Source of the DNA: Micromonospora craniellae
Lineage (GTDB): Bacteria; Actinomycetota; Actinomycetes; Mycobacteriales; Micromonosporaceae
Direction of reading: 5' to 3'
NCBI RefSeq assembly: GCF_014764405.1
Contig: NZ_CP061725.1
Coordinates: 5,518,001 to 5,582,000 of the forward strand
Length of the DNA stretch: 64,000 nt
Made by a program: the position numbers and the translations under genes. Under the pieces are notes generated by a model that saw nothing but the letters and a program-made list of their open reading frames with translations, was not told where the DNA came from and did no database searches. Positions 16,758 to 25,115 of the stretch are shown here, in pieces (the stretch's first letter is position 1; the number at the start of each line of letters is the position of its first letter).

Positions 16758-17555
16758 TCAGCGCTGGGTGACGATGACCCGGGCGGGGCCGTGATGGCCG
16801 AGGGCGACACTCACCGCGTCGGCGGCCTCGATCACCGCGGTCGCCAGGGCTGCCTCCCGAGCGGCGAGGTTGATCGCGGACAGCGGCCCGGAGATGGACA
16901 GCGCGGCCACGATCTCGCCCGAGGCGTTGCGGATGGGCGCGGCGAGGCAGGCCCGACCGAGGGCGAGTTCCTCCTCCTCGGTCGAGTAGCCGCGTGCCCC
17001 GCTCATCGCCAGTTCGGCGTCGAGCCGGTCGTGGTCGGTGATGGTGCGGTTGGTGAACCCGACCAGCGACTCACCCAGCAGGACCCGGCGCTGCTCCGGG
17101 TCGACGCCGAGCAGGAGTGCCTTGCCCAGGCCGGTGGCGTGTAGCGGGATCGACTGGCCGATCAGCGAGAACGCGCGAGGTGCCGACCGGCCCTCGAAGT
17201 TGCCCAGGTAGAAGCCGTGGTCGTCGCGGCGGATCGCGAGGTTGACCCCCAGAGCGTGTTCGGCGGCGAGATTCTGGGCGGTCTGCCGGGCGGCGCGGTA
17301 GACGGCGGACTGGTTGAGCGCCACCCCACCGAGGGTCACCGTCTTCGGCCCCAACCGGTAGAGGTTGGAGATCGGGTCGCGTTCGACCAGGCCGAGGGAT
17401 TCCAGGGTGCTCAGCAGCCGGGACGCGGTGGAGACACCGAGCCCGGCCTGCCGCGCCACGTCGGTGACCCGCAACTCGGGGCGCCCGAGCAGGAAGGCGT
17501 CGAGGATCGCCACTGCTCGCAGGATGCTCTGATTCGATCCGTTGTCGGAAGTCAC
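16758..17555 (-). CDS. IclR-family transcriptional regulator
   Basis: 265 aa from a GTG at 17555 with GAGGA upstream. N-terminal winged HTH (about 10-70: RAVAILDAFLLGRPELRVTDVARQ...STASRLLSTLESLGLVERD), then the IclR effector-binding domain (about 80-255, with IPLHATGLGKALL and GYSTEEEELALGRACLAAPI). IclR proteins sense small organic acids, often aromatic or glyoxylate-type compounds. It is the last gene of the leftward arm of the catabolic island and the natural candidate to bind the repeats at 20681-20777 that divide the two arms. Confidence 0.93.
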   Translation of the reverse strand: MTSDNGSNQSILRAVAILDAFLLGRPELRVTDVARQAGLGVSTASRLLSTLESLGLVERDPISNLYRLGPKTVTLGGVALNQSAVYRAARQTAQNLAAEHALGVNLAIRRDDHGFYLGNFEGRSAPRAFSLIGQSIPLHATGLGKALLLGVDPEQRRVLLGESLVGFTNRTITDHDRLDAELAMSGARGYSTEEEELALGRACLAAPIRNASGEIVAALSISGPLSAINLAAREAALATAVIEAADAVSVALGHHGPARVIVTQR

Positions 17556-17619
17556 GTGCGTCCTCTGATATCGGGTTGCGGCATCGACACTGTAGCGGCC
17601 GGCCGGGCCAATCTCGGTT

Positions 17620-18114
17620 TCAGTCCTGGGTACTGCGCGCCCGTATCCGGGCGGTCAGGGCGAGCGAGACCGGGATGTCGAAGGGCAGTGACGAGTGCCC
17701 CAGCGCCGACCGCGCGTGCCGCCCCCGCCCACCGAAGACGTCCCGCAGCAGCTCCGAGGCGGTGTCGGCGACCGGGACGTGCTCGGTGAACCCGGGGGTG
17801 GCGTTGATCGCCACGGTGAGCGTCAGCAACTGCTCCACATCGTCGAGGGAACCGGCAGCGGCGCGCAGGCTGGCGAGCAGGTTCAGCGTCGCCAGGCGTA
17901 CCGCCGCCTGCCCCTCCGGCACGCCCAGCTCGGCGCCGAGCTTGCCGGTGGGCAGCGGGTGTCCCGGGCGGACCGGACCGTGCCCGGAGAGCACGGCCAG
18001 ATCGCCGCTGACCACCACGGTGTCGTACGCCCCGGAGGCGGTACGGGCCGGCGGAAGCGTGATGCCGAGGTCGGCGAGGCGACGCTCGGGGGACCTGTCG
18101 TCGGTGCCGCTCAT
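17620..18114 (-). CDS. RidA/YjgF-family protein
   Basis: 164 aa, a trimeric Rid-fold protein of the larger subgroup that is distinct from canonical 130-aa RidA. RidA hydrolyses reactive enamine/imine intermediates such as 2-aminoacrylate left by PLP-dependent eliminations. Conserved features include VVVSGDLAVLSGHGPVRPG, AVRLATLNLLASLRAAAGSLDDV and the C-terminal ARSALGHSSLPFDIPVSL, with a histidine at the usual position of the active-site arginine (which follows A in ARSALG). Its ATG overlaps the creatininase stop by four bases (ATGA). Its pairing with a PLP deaminase nearby makes an enamine-clearing role likely. Confidence 0.8.
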   Translation of the reverse strand: MSGTDDRSPERRLADLGITLPPARTASGAYDTVVVSGDLAVLSGHGPVRPGHPLPTGKLGAELGVPEGQAAVRLATLNLLASLRAAAGSLDDVEQLLTLTVAINATPGFTEHVPVADTASELLRDVFGGRGRHARSALGHSSLPFDIPVSLALTARIRARSTQD

Positions 18115-18947
18115 CCGCGTACGCCCCAGTCCGCGCTGATCGCGGCGGCCCGCTTGGCGCTGATCGCGTCCGCCGTCGGCGCCTCGGCGAGGTGCCGGAT
18201 CAGCGTGACCGTCCGGTCCCGGACCGCCTCGAAGAGTTTGCGACCTTTCTCCACGTCGTGCTTGGCCGGGTCGCCGAGGGCCCCATTGGTGCTGAACTCG
18301 GCCAGCGACCGGGGCGTGAACCCGCCGACGGCCCGGTCCGGGATGGCCTGGCCGCGCAGCAGCTCGTGCGCCGAGGGCAGCAGCGGAGCGGGCCCGCCCA
18401 ACTCCTCTGTCACCACCACGTCCGGCACCAGGTGCAGTGCCAGGCTCGTCTCCACCTCGCAGGCGTGTCCGTACATCTCGGACTGGGCGATGTCCACCAC
18501 CACGTCGCGGCCCATCATCGACCAGTGGACCACCGCCACGGTGTGCCCGGTGCGCTGCTTGTACTCGGTCAGGAAGGCGGGCAGGAAGGCCAGGTTCCCG
18601 CCGTGGCCGTTCATGATGACGAACCGTTCCAGGCCGTGCCGGGCCAGGCTGGCCAGGTAGTCCTCCAGCAGCGAGCAGAGGGTGCTCACCCGGGCGGTGA
18701 GGGTGCCGGGGAAGTCCATGTGGTGCGGGGAGAAGCCGACCGGGATCGGGGGCGTCATCAGGGCCGTACCGTCGGCGGCGGCGACCACCTCCTCGGCCAG
18801 CCGTTCCGCGATCCGGTAGTCGATGCCGGCCTTGAGGGCGGGCCCGTGCTGCTCGGTGGCGCCGAACGGGATGACTCCGACGGTGGCCGTGGTCAGTGCC
18901 GCGCGGACCTGGGGCCAGGTCATGTGGTGAAGTCGGTAGTCGCTCAT
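18111..18947 (-). CDS. Creatininase-family amidohydrolase
   Basis: 278 aa from ATG 18947, with AGGAG upstream. Metal-dependent amidohydrolases of this family open cyclic amides or cleave small amides (creatinine, formamidopyrimidine-like and mycofactocin precursors). Metal-site motifs are clear: PFGATEQHGPALKAGIDYRIAE (Glu32, His34, Asp43), NGHGGN and the late glutamate in HACEVETSL. The start codon overlaps the preceding PLP-enzyme stop (TGATG) and the stop overlaps the RidA start, so it is translationally coupled on both sides. True creatininase is improbable because no creatinase or sarcosine oxidase is near. Confidence 0.88.
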   Translation of the reverse strand: MSDYRLHHMTWPQVRAALTTATVGVIPFGATEQHGPALKAGIDYRIAERLAEEVVAAADGTALMTPPIPVGFSPHHMDFPGTLTARVSTLCSLLEDYLASLARHGLERFVIMNGHGGNLAFLPAFLTEYKQRTGHTVAVVHWSMMGRDVVVDIAQSEMYGHACEVETSLALHLVPDVVVTEELGGPAPLLPSAHELLRGQAIPDRAVGGFTPRSLAEFSTNGALGDPAKHDVEKGRKLFEAVRDRTVTLIRHLAEAPTADAISAKRAAAISADWGVRG

Positions 18948-19993
18948 CACGGTGCTCCTTCGTCGCTCTGCGGGGCGTCGGCCGGGAACGGATGCGGGGC
19001 GAAGACGTTGGGTGAGCCGCCGGTGTGCAGGAACAGCCACGAGCCCGGGCGGTAGTCGGCGAGCAGCGCCGCCATCGCCTTGCTGTTGTAGGTCAGGTCG
19101 AGGAACGCGCCGCTGGCCCGCGCGGTGGCCCGTTGCGCGGCGACGGCCGCCTCGGTGGGCACTCCGTGGCCGCCGCCGAGCTGCCCGTCGGTCACCTCCA
19201 GGGACACCTCGTCGAGCAGTGCGGTGGGCAGCCCGACCCGGTCGAGCGCGGCAGCCGCCCGGTTGCGGACCAGCGCCCGCAACTGGGCCGCCGGGGCGAG
19301 CGCGGAGGCGACCACCAGGCTGACCGTGGCGCGGCGGGCGGCCAGCACGGCCAGGACGCCGCCGGCGGTGTTGCCGGCCCCGCCGGCGAGCATGATCCGG
19401 TCCGGCGGTCGGTCGGCGAGGGCGTCGGCGAGTTCGTCGACGACTGCGGTGGTGGCCAACGCGCACAGGGTGCTTCCGGGTGCGGTGCGGACGTCGACGA
19501 CGGCCGTCGTCGACCCGTTCGCCCGGGCCTCGTCGGCGATGGCGGTCATGGTCTCGGCCTGGACCGGATCGAACGCGTCGGTGGTCCGCACCCAGTGCAG
19601 CCGGGCGCCGGCGAGCTCGTAGAGCACCTGGTTGCGGCTGGGTTCGGCTGGTGGTTCGCCGCGCAGCACGAGATGGACGTCGAGGCCGGCGGCGCGGGCG
19701 GCGGCGGCCACCACCCGGCAGAGGTTGGAGTGCGGTCCGGCCGAGGTGACGACGGTGTCGGCGCCGGCCTGGCGGGCCTGGCCGAGCAGGATGTCGACCT
19801 GACGGACCTTGTTGCCGCCGAAGGCGAACCCGCCGTGCTCCTCGGCGATCACGACGGCGTTGCCGCCGGGGTGCAGGGTGGGCGCCGGCCAGCAGGTGAC
19901 CGGCCAGCGATGGATTCCGATGCGGGGCAACGCCCGCACGGTGTCGGTCAGTCGGGGCTCGGGGCGTCCCCAGGACGGTGCGTCGCCGCCCAT
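18947..19993 (-). CDS. PLP-dependent ACC deaminase/D-cysteine desulfhydrase-like enzyme
   Basis: 348 aa, fold-type II PLP enzyme. The Schiff-base lysine lies in FAFGGNKVRQVD (Lys62), followed by SAGPHSNLCRVVAAAA and the C-terminal phosphate/nucleotide motif LHTGGSPNVFA. Family members catalyse beta-elimination or ring opening with release of ammonia (D-cysteine desulfhydrase, ACC deaminase, diaminopropionate-like enzymes). The specific substrate cannot be read from sequence. It is coupled to the creatininase gene and lies next to a RidA-like protein, as expected if it makes an enamine. Confidence 0.85.
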   Translation of the reverse strand: MGGDAPSWGRPEPRLTDTVRALPRIGIHRWPVTCWPAPTLHPGGNAVVIAEEHGGFAFGGNKVRQVDILLGQARQAGADTVVTSAGPHSNLCRVVAAAARAAGLDVHLVLRGEPPAEPSRNQVLYELAGARLHWVRTTDAFDPVQAETMTAIADEARANGSTTAVVDVRTAPGSTLCALATTAVVDELADALADRPPDRIMLAGGAGNTAGGVLAVLAARRATVSLVVASALAPAAQLRALVRNRAAAALDRVGLPTALLDEVSLEVTDGQLGGGHGVPTEAAVAAQRATARASGAFLDLTYNSKAMAALLADYRPGSWLFLHTGGSPNVFAPHPFPADAPQSDEGAP

Positions 19994-19995
19994 GG

Positions 19996-20652
19996 TCAGA
20001 ACCGTTCGTACTGCTGGTAGAGGGTGCCGACCGATTCGCCGGCGCGGACCCGCTGCCGGATCTCCGTCTCGGTACGGACCGTCGCCTCGGCCTCGACGAG
20101 CACGTCCATCGCGATCGCGCGGGGTACGACGACCACCCCGTCGCTGTCGCCGACGATGATGTCGCCAGGGTGCACCCGGACGCCTCCGCAGACCACCGGG
20201 GACTGCATGTCGACGACGTTCCAGCGCCCCTTGGCGTCGCGGGCGCTACGGAACCGGTTGAAGATCGGGAACTTCAGCGGCAGGATCGCGCCGGTGTCGC
20301 GGACACCGCCGTCGATGACGGCGCCGACGGCGCCGCGGGCCATGGCGCCGTTGGTCAGCAGCTCGCCCCAGTGACCGACCGTCCGGTCACCGGCGCAGTC
20401 GAGCACCGCGACCTCGCCCGCGGAGAGTTCGTCGATCATCCGGGCGCCCAGCCGTACGGAACGGTCGGTGCTTCGTTCGGGGCGGCCCAGCGCGGTGAAG
20501 GCCACGCCCGCCACCGCCATGTCGGTGGTCAGCGGCAGCACATCGGTCATCACCTGGTGCCACAGGCCGGCATCGTCCAGCGCGTCGGCGATCGCCGCCA
20601 CGTAGAGCTTGCCGAAACGGCGGCAGATCTCGTCGACCGGCGGGGTTTCCAT
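19996..20652 (-). CDS. RraA-like protein (HMG/CHA aldolase-oxaloacetate decarboxylase family)
   Basis: 218 aa, normal for the RraA fold. Members are either RNase E regulators or metal-dependent 4-hydroxy-4-methyl-2-oxoglutarate aldolase/oxaloacetate decarboxylases. Signature residues include GHWGELLTNGAMARGAVGAVIDGGVRD, with the R-D pair that binds substrate and metal, and a late HPGDIIVGDSDGVVVVPR. Its place in a catabolic operon favours the aldolase/decarboxylase role, perhaps as the last C-C cleavage step. It is the first gene of the leftward arm and lies two bases upstream of the PLP enzyme. Confidence 0.88.
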   Translation of the reverse strand: METPPVDEICRRFGKLYVAAIADALDDAGLWHQVMTDVLPLTTDMAVAGVAFTALGRPERSTDRSVRLGARMIDELSAGEVAVLDCAGDRTVGHWGELLTNGAMARGAVGAVIDGGVRDTGAILPLKFPIFNRFRSARDAKGRWNVVDMQSPVVCGGVRVHPGDIIVGDSDGVVVVPRAIAMDVLVEAEATVRTETEIRQRVRAGESVGTLYQQYERF

Positions 20653-20813
20653 CGAACTCCATTCATAGAGTGAAACCTGATTGCAGGGACAGTACCTGAA
20701 GTTTCATTCTTAGAACATCCCTTGCAGCCAGTGGAATGGGCTGGTAGGAATCCCTGCAACAGGTTGCACTGGCTGCATGTGAGTCTGCCGGGGCCGCGAG
20801 GAACGGAGAGACG
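20653..20813. promoter_or_regulatory. Divergent control region with nested inverted repeats
   Basis: The 161-bp gap between the two arms of the island holds three inverted-repeat pairs: TGAAAC/GTTTCA (20671-20676 and 20701-20706), TTGCAGGGA (20681-20689) with TCCCTGCAA (20751-20759), and TGCAGCCAGTG (20723-20733) with CACTGGCTGCA (20767-20777). The last two are perfect. The region is much more AT-rich than its surroundings. It probably carries both divergent promoters and the operator of the IclR regulator. Confidence 0.6.
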
Positions 20814-21803
20814 ATGCTGAGAGCGGCAGTCGTGGGGATGGGCTGGATGGGCCAGCTCCACGCCGGGATCTACCACCAGCACCCGCGGGTCGACCTGGTC
20901 GGTCTGGTCGAGCCGGATCCCGCCGCGGAACAGCCGCTCCGCGACCGGTTCGGCGTACCCGTGCACCGCGACGTCGCCGAGCTGCTCGACCGGGTCGACG
21001 TGGTCAGCGTCTGCACCCCGGACCACCTGCATCCGCAGACCACCATCCCGTTCCTGCGGGCCGGGGTACGGGTGCTGGTCGAGAAGCCACTGGCCACCAG
21101 CTCCGCGGACGCGCAGAGGATCCTCGACGCCCGACCCGACCTGCACGCCCTCTCGGTCGGTCACATCCTGCGCTTCGACCCTCGGGTGATCCGCGCCCGT
21201 GAGCTGGTCCGCTCCGGTGAACTCGGTCCGTTGTGGCATGTCGACGTCTGGCGCGACACCAGCCGCGCGGTGGCCGTTAAACCGTCCGAGCGCACCAGCG
21301 TGGCGTGGTTCCTCGGCATCCACGACGCCGACCTGGTCCGCTTCGTCACCGGGCTGACCGCTGTCCGGGTGTCCGCCCTCGGCCGGGCCGTGCTCTCCGC
21401 CCACGCCGACGCCGTCTACGCCACCGTCCGCTACGACGGCGATGTCATCGGCTCGATGGAGAACAACTGGACCCTGCCCGACGGGCGGCCCAACCGGGCG
21501 CTGGCCGGCCTGCGGGTGGTGGGTGAGCGCGGCTCGATCGAGATCGACCTCGGGCACGTCGACCTGCTGCACGCCACCGCGGACGGCGCGGTCAACGGCG
21601 ACACCCGCAACTGGCCCAGCCGCGCCGCCACCGGCGTGTCCAACATCCGCACGGAGGTGGAGGAGTTCGTCCGGGCCGCCGCCGACGGGGCGCCCGCGCC
21701 GGTGCCCGGTGAGGAGGGCCTCGCCGCGGTCCGGGTGGTCGAGATGATCCACGCCTCGCTGGCCGCCGATGGCGCGCCGGTCGCCTCCGGAGACACCTGG
21801 TGA
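20814..21803 (+). CDS. Gfo/Idh/MocA-family NAD(P)-dependent oxidoreductase
   Basis: 329 aa from ATG 20814, with GGAGAG upstream. N-terminal Rossmann fold (VVGMGWMGQLHAGIYHQHP), the VCTPDHLHPQ segment and the family motif VEKPLATSS near residue 95 are visible; the C-terminal half is the beta-sheet substrate domain. Enzymes of this family oxidise or epimerise sugars, inositols, sugar acids and related ring compounds. As the first gene of the rightward arm it probably performs the opening oxidation of the imported compound. It overlaps the next gene by four bases (GTGA). Confidence 0.9.
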   Translation: MLRAAVVGMGWMGQLHAGIYHQHPRVDLVGLVEPDPAAEQPLRDRFGVPVHRDVAELLDRVDVVSVCTPDHLHPQTTIPFLRAGVRVLVEKPLATSSADAQRILDARPDLHALSVGHILRFDPRVIRARELVRSGELGPLWHVDVWRDTSRAVAVKPSERTSVAWFLGIHDADLVRFVTGLTAVRVSALGRAVLSAHADAVYATVRYDGDVIGSMENNWTLPDGRPNRALAGLRVVGERGSIEIDLGHVDLLHATADGAVNGDTRNWPSRAATGVSNIRTEVEEFVRAAADGAPAPVPGEEGLAAVRVVEMIHASLAADGAPVASGDTW

Positions 21804-23236
21804 CCGCCGACATCCGATCCTGGCTCGGCGGCCGGTACACCGACTCGGCTGCCGCGCGCTACCAGGTGCGCAGCCCGGTCGACGGCGAGGTCGTGGCCGA
21901 GGTGCACCGTGCCGGACCGGACACGGTGGACGAGGCCGTCCGGGCCGCGTCGGCGGCGGTCGTCGCCGACCGGCGCAGCAGCCCGTACGCGCGGCGGGAC
22001 CGTTGCCTGGCGATCGCCGACCGGTTTCTCGCCCGGCGCGAGGAGATCGCCGCTCTGGTCACCGCCGAGACCGGCCGTATCTACCAGGGCACGCTGGCCG
22101 AGGTGGACAAGGCTGCCGACGGGTTCCGGCTGGCCGGCGAGGAGGCGGTCCGGCTGGCCGGGCGTACGCTGCCGGTCGCGGCCACCGACAAGCTGGTGAT
22201 GACCCGGTGGCGGCCGACCGGTGTGTGGGCCGTCGTCACGCCCTGGAACTTCCCGGTGAACATCCCGGTCGAGTACCTCGGTCCGCTGGTGGCCACCGGC
22301 AACGCCGCCGTCTGGAAGCCGGCTCCGACCACTGTCGCCTCGGCCGACCTGGTGCTGCGGTGCATGGTCGAGGCGGGCCTGCCCGAGGGGCAGGTGACCC
22401 TGGTGGCCACCGACGACACCGCCGTGGCCGGACACCTGGTGGGGCACCCGCAGGTGGTGGGGGTCGGGCTGACCGGCAGCACCGCCACCGGCGAGGCGGT
22501 CAGCCGTCGGGCGGCCGGCAAACGACTCCTGCTCGAACTCGGCGGCAACGGCCCGATCATCGTCTTCGCCGACGCCGACCTGATGCACGCGGCCGAGGCG
22601 ATCGCCCTGTCCTGCTTCACCGCGTCAGGGCAGGTCTGTAGTGCCGGCGGCCGGATCCTGGCCGACTCGCGGATCGCCGGCCCGCTCGCCGAGGCGGTCG
22701 CGGCCCGCGCCGGGGACTACCCGACCGGCGACCCCTACCAGCCGGCCACCGTGCTCGGGCCGGTTCACCTCCCCGCGCTGGCCACCCGCTTCGAGGAGCA
22801 GGTCACCGCCGCGACCCGCGACGGTGCCCGGGTGCTCACCGGCGGTCGACACCTGCCGGACTTCCCCACCGGGCAGTACCTGCCGGCCACCGTGGTCGGC
22901 GACGTCGCAGTGGAGGCGGCCCTGAGCCGGCAGGAGTCCTTCGCGCCGGTCGCCCCGATCGTGCCGCTGCCCGCGTCGGAGCTGGTCGCCGAGGCGAACC
23001 GCAGCGGGTACGGGCTGTCCACCGCCGTCTTCACCGCCGACCTGGGCCGGGCCATGGACGCCCTCGACGACCTGGAGTTCGGCAGCGTCGTCGTCAACGA
23101 CCGCTCCACCTACTGGGAGCTGCACCTGCCCTTCGGCGGATGGGAGGGCAAGGACTCCGGGACCGGCCGGGTGGGTGTTCCGGCCGTCGTCCGCGCCGTC
23201 TGCCAGCAGCAGACCCTCTCCCTGTCCCGCCCGTGA
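21800..23236 (+). CDS. NAD(P)-dependent aldehyde dehydrogenase
   Basis: 478 aa from a GTG overlapping the stop of the preceding gene. The ALDH superfamily features are all present: PWNFPVNIPVEYLGPLVATGNAAVWKP, the glutamate motif LLELGGNGPIIVF, the catalytic cysteine in FTASGQVCSAGGRI and the C-terminal ESFAPVAPIVPL and PFGGWEGKDSG. It oxidises an aldehyde to an acid. Closest in style to succinate-semialdehyde/benzaldehyde-type dehydrogenases, but the substrate is set by pathway context and is unknown. Confidence 0.9.
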   Translation: MTADIRSWLGGRYTDSAAARYQVRSPVDGEVVAEVHRAGPDTVDEAVRAASAAVVADRRSSPYARRDRCLAIADRFLARREEIAALVTAETGRIYQGTLAEVDKAADGFRLAGEEAVRLAGRTLPVAATDKLVMTRWRPTGVWAVVTPWNFPVNIPVEYLGPLVATGNAAVWKPAPTTVASADLVLRCMVEAGLPEGQVTLVATDDTAVAGHLVGHPQVVGVGLTGSTATGEAVSRRAAGKRLLLELGGNGPIIVFADADLMHAAEAIALSCFTASGQVCSAGGRILADSRIAGPLAEAVAARAGDYPTGDPYQPATVLGPVHLPALATRFEEQVTAATRDGARVLTGGRHLPDFPTGQYLPATVVGDVAVEAALSRQESFAPVAPIVPLPASELVAEANRSGYGLSTAVFTADLGRAMDALDDLEFGSVVVNDRSTYWELHLPFGGWEGKDSGTGRVGVPAVVRAVCQQQTLSLSRP

Positions 23237-23272
23237 CTCCGCCCAGCGGCAGAACCGGAAGGTGGTGACCCT

Positions 23273-24196
23273 TTGATCAACTACACGGTCCGGAGACTCC
23301 TGCTCGCCGTGGTCATCCTGTGGGGCGCGCTCACCCTGGTCTTCGCGGTGGTCCGGCTGGTGCCCGGTGACCCGGTCAGCGTCATCCTCGGCCCCGACGC
23401 CACCGCCGACGAGGTCGCCGACGCCCGCCGGGAACTCGGGCTGGAACGCAACGTCGTGATCCAGTACGCCAACTTCCTCGGCCGGGTGACCCAACTCGAC
23501 TTCGGGCAGTCGTTCCGGCACAACCGGGACGCCTTCGAGATGGTCATCGAACGGCTGCCCGCCACCGTCACCCTGGCCCTGACCGCGATCTGCATCGCGC
23601 TGGTGGCCAGCTTCCTGCTCGGCATCGCCGCGGCGCTGCGTCCGCGCGGTGTCGCCGACCGGGTGATCTCGGTGCTGTCGCTGGTCGGCCAGTCGCTGCC
23701 CAGCTTCTGGGTCGGCATCATCCTGCTGCTGATCTTCGCCCGGCAGCTCGGTTGGCTGCCCAGTGCCGGTAACAGCACTCCGCAACACCTGATCCTGCCG
23801 GCGGTCACGCTGGCGCTTCCCTTCACCAGCATCCTGGTCCGGCTGATCCGTTCCGGGCTGCTGGAGGTCCTCGGCGAGGGCTACATCCAGACCGCCCGAT
23901 CCAAGGGGCTGCGGGAGAGCATCGTGCTCTTCCGGCACGCGCTGCGCAACATGTTGATCCCGGTGGTCACCGTCGCCGGACTCCAACTCGGGGCGCTGCT
24001 CGGCGGCACGGTCGTGGTCGAGGAGGTCTTCTCCTGGCCCGGCCTGGGACGGCTGCTCGTGGACGCGATCGGCAACCGGGACTACACCGTGATCCAGGCC
24101 AGCATCGCCTTCGTCACCACCGCGTTCGTCCTGGTGAACCTCGTCGTGGACCTGCTCTACGCGTACATCGATCCTCGCGTGCGGGTGGTGAACTGA
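23273..24196 (+). CDS. Peptide/nickel-type ABC transporter permease (DppB-like)
   Basis: 307 aa from a TTG at 23273 with GGAAGG upstream; no ATG or GTG fits. Standard DppB/OppB topology: an N-terminal membrane span (LLLAVVILWGALTLVFAVVRLVPGDP), a periplasmic region and five C-terminal spans with the EAA-type loop LGEGYIQTARSKGLRESIVLFRHALRNMLIPVV. This is the first transporter subunit of the island. Dpp-family importers carry peptides, but also oligosaccharides, opines and glutathione, so the ligand need not be a peptide. Confidence 0.93.
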   Translation: MINYTVRRLLLAVVILWGALTLVFAVVRLVPGDPVSVILGPDATADEVADARRELGLERNVVIQYANFLGRVTQLDFGQSFRHNRDAFEMVIERLPATVTLALTAICIALVASFLLGIAAALRPRGVADRVISVLSLVGQSLPSFWVGIILLLIFARQLGWLPSAGNSTPQHLILPAVTLALPFTSILVRLIRSGLLEVLGEGYIQTARSKGLRESIVLFRHALRNMLIPVVTVAGLQLGALLGGTVVVEEVFSWPGLGRLLVDAIGNRDYTVIQASIAFVTTAFVLVNLVVDLLYAYIDPRVRVVN

Positions 24197-25074
24197 TGGC
24201 TGACGCTACTGCGACCACGGCCCTGCGGACCCGATCCCGACGCCGACCACCGGCGCTGCTGTTCCGGCTCTGCCTGGGCATCATCGGCCTGGCCGTGCTG
24301 GCCGGCGTGATCGGTCCGCTCCTGGTGCCGTTCGACGTCACCGAGACCAACCTCGCCGACCGGCTGCAACCGCCGGGCGCCGTGCTCTCCGACGGCTCCC
24401 GTGCCTGGTTCGGCACCGACGACGTCGGACGCGGCATGCTCAGCCAGATCCTCATCGGCGCCCAGGTCTCCCTGCTGGTGGGGGTGGCGACCCTGCTGAT
24501 CTCCGGCCTGTTCGGCACTGTGGTCGGCATCGTCGCCGGCTTCGTCGGCGGGTGGGTGGACGGGCTGCTCATGCGGCTGGCCGACATCCAGCTCGCCTTC
24601 CCCTCCATCCTGTTGGCCATCCTGATCGCGGCTCTGCTCGGGCCCAGCCTGGTCAACGTCATCGCGGTGCTGGCGGTGACCATCTGGGTGATCTTCGCCC
24701 GGGTGGCCAGGGCGCAGACCCTGGCCGTGCGCAACCGGGAGTACGTCGACGCCAGCCGGGTGCTCGGCGCCCGGCCGCTCTTCCTGATCTGGCGGTGCAT
24801 CCTGCCCGCCTGTGCCGCGCCGCTGCTGGTGGTCGCCACCGTGGAACTCGGCATGGTGATCATCACCGAGGCCGCCCTGAGCTTCCTCGGGCTCGGCACT
24901 CCGACCGCGACCCCGAGTTGGGGGCTGACCATCGCCAACGGCCGCGGCTACGTGGCCGACGCGTGGTGGATCTCCACCCTGCCCGGTGTCGCGCTCTCCC
25001 TGCTCGTCGTCGCCTGCGGGGTGGTCGGCGACGAACTCCGCGACCGGCTCGACCCACACCTGAAGCACCGGTGA
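24196..25074 (+). CDS. Peptide/nickel-type ABC transporter permease (DppC-like)
   Basis: 292 aa, starting at an ATG that overlaps the preceding TGA by one base. Typical DppC features: a basic N-terminus, one span (about 28-50), the GTDDVGRGMLSQILIGAQVSLLVG segment and the EAA loop NREYVDASRVLGARPLFLIWRCILPACAAPLLV, then TEAALSFLGLGTPTATPSWG. It forms the heteromeric channel with the DppB-like subunit. Confidence 0.93.
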   Translation: MADATATTALRTRSRRRPPALLFRLCLGIIGLAVLAGVIGPLLVPFDVTETNLADRLQPPGAVLSDGSRAWFGTDDVGRGMLSQILIGAQVSLLVGVATLLISGLFGTVVGIVAGFVGGWVDGLLMRLADIQLAFPSILLAILIAALLGPSLVNVIAVLAVTIWVIFARVARAQTLAVRNREYVDASRVLGARPLFLIWRCILPACAAPLLVVATVELGMVIITEAALSFLGLGTPTATPSWGLTIANGRGYVADAWWISTLPGVALSLLVVACGVVGDELRDRLDPHLKHR

Positions 25075-25115
25075 GGTCGCGGCCGACCCTTCACGAGCGA
25101 ACGATGGAGGAGACA

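Noticed and set aside
18948..19466. N-terminal extension of the creatininase frame
   Set aside because: It overlaps the PLP enzyme in another frame and is Arg/Gly-rich; the ATG at 18947 has a good ribosome site and starts at the family's normal position.
24552..25115. Upstream extension of the Dpp binding protein frame
   Set aside because: It lies within the DppC-like gene and lacks a signal peptide; the true signal peptide begins at 25116.
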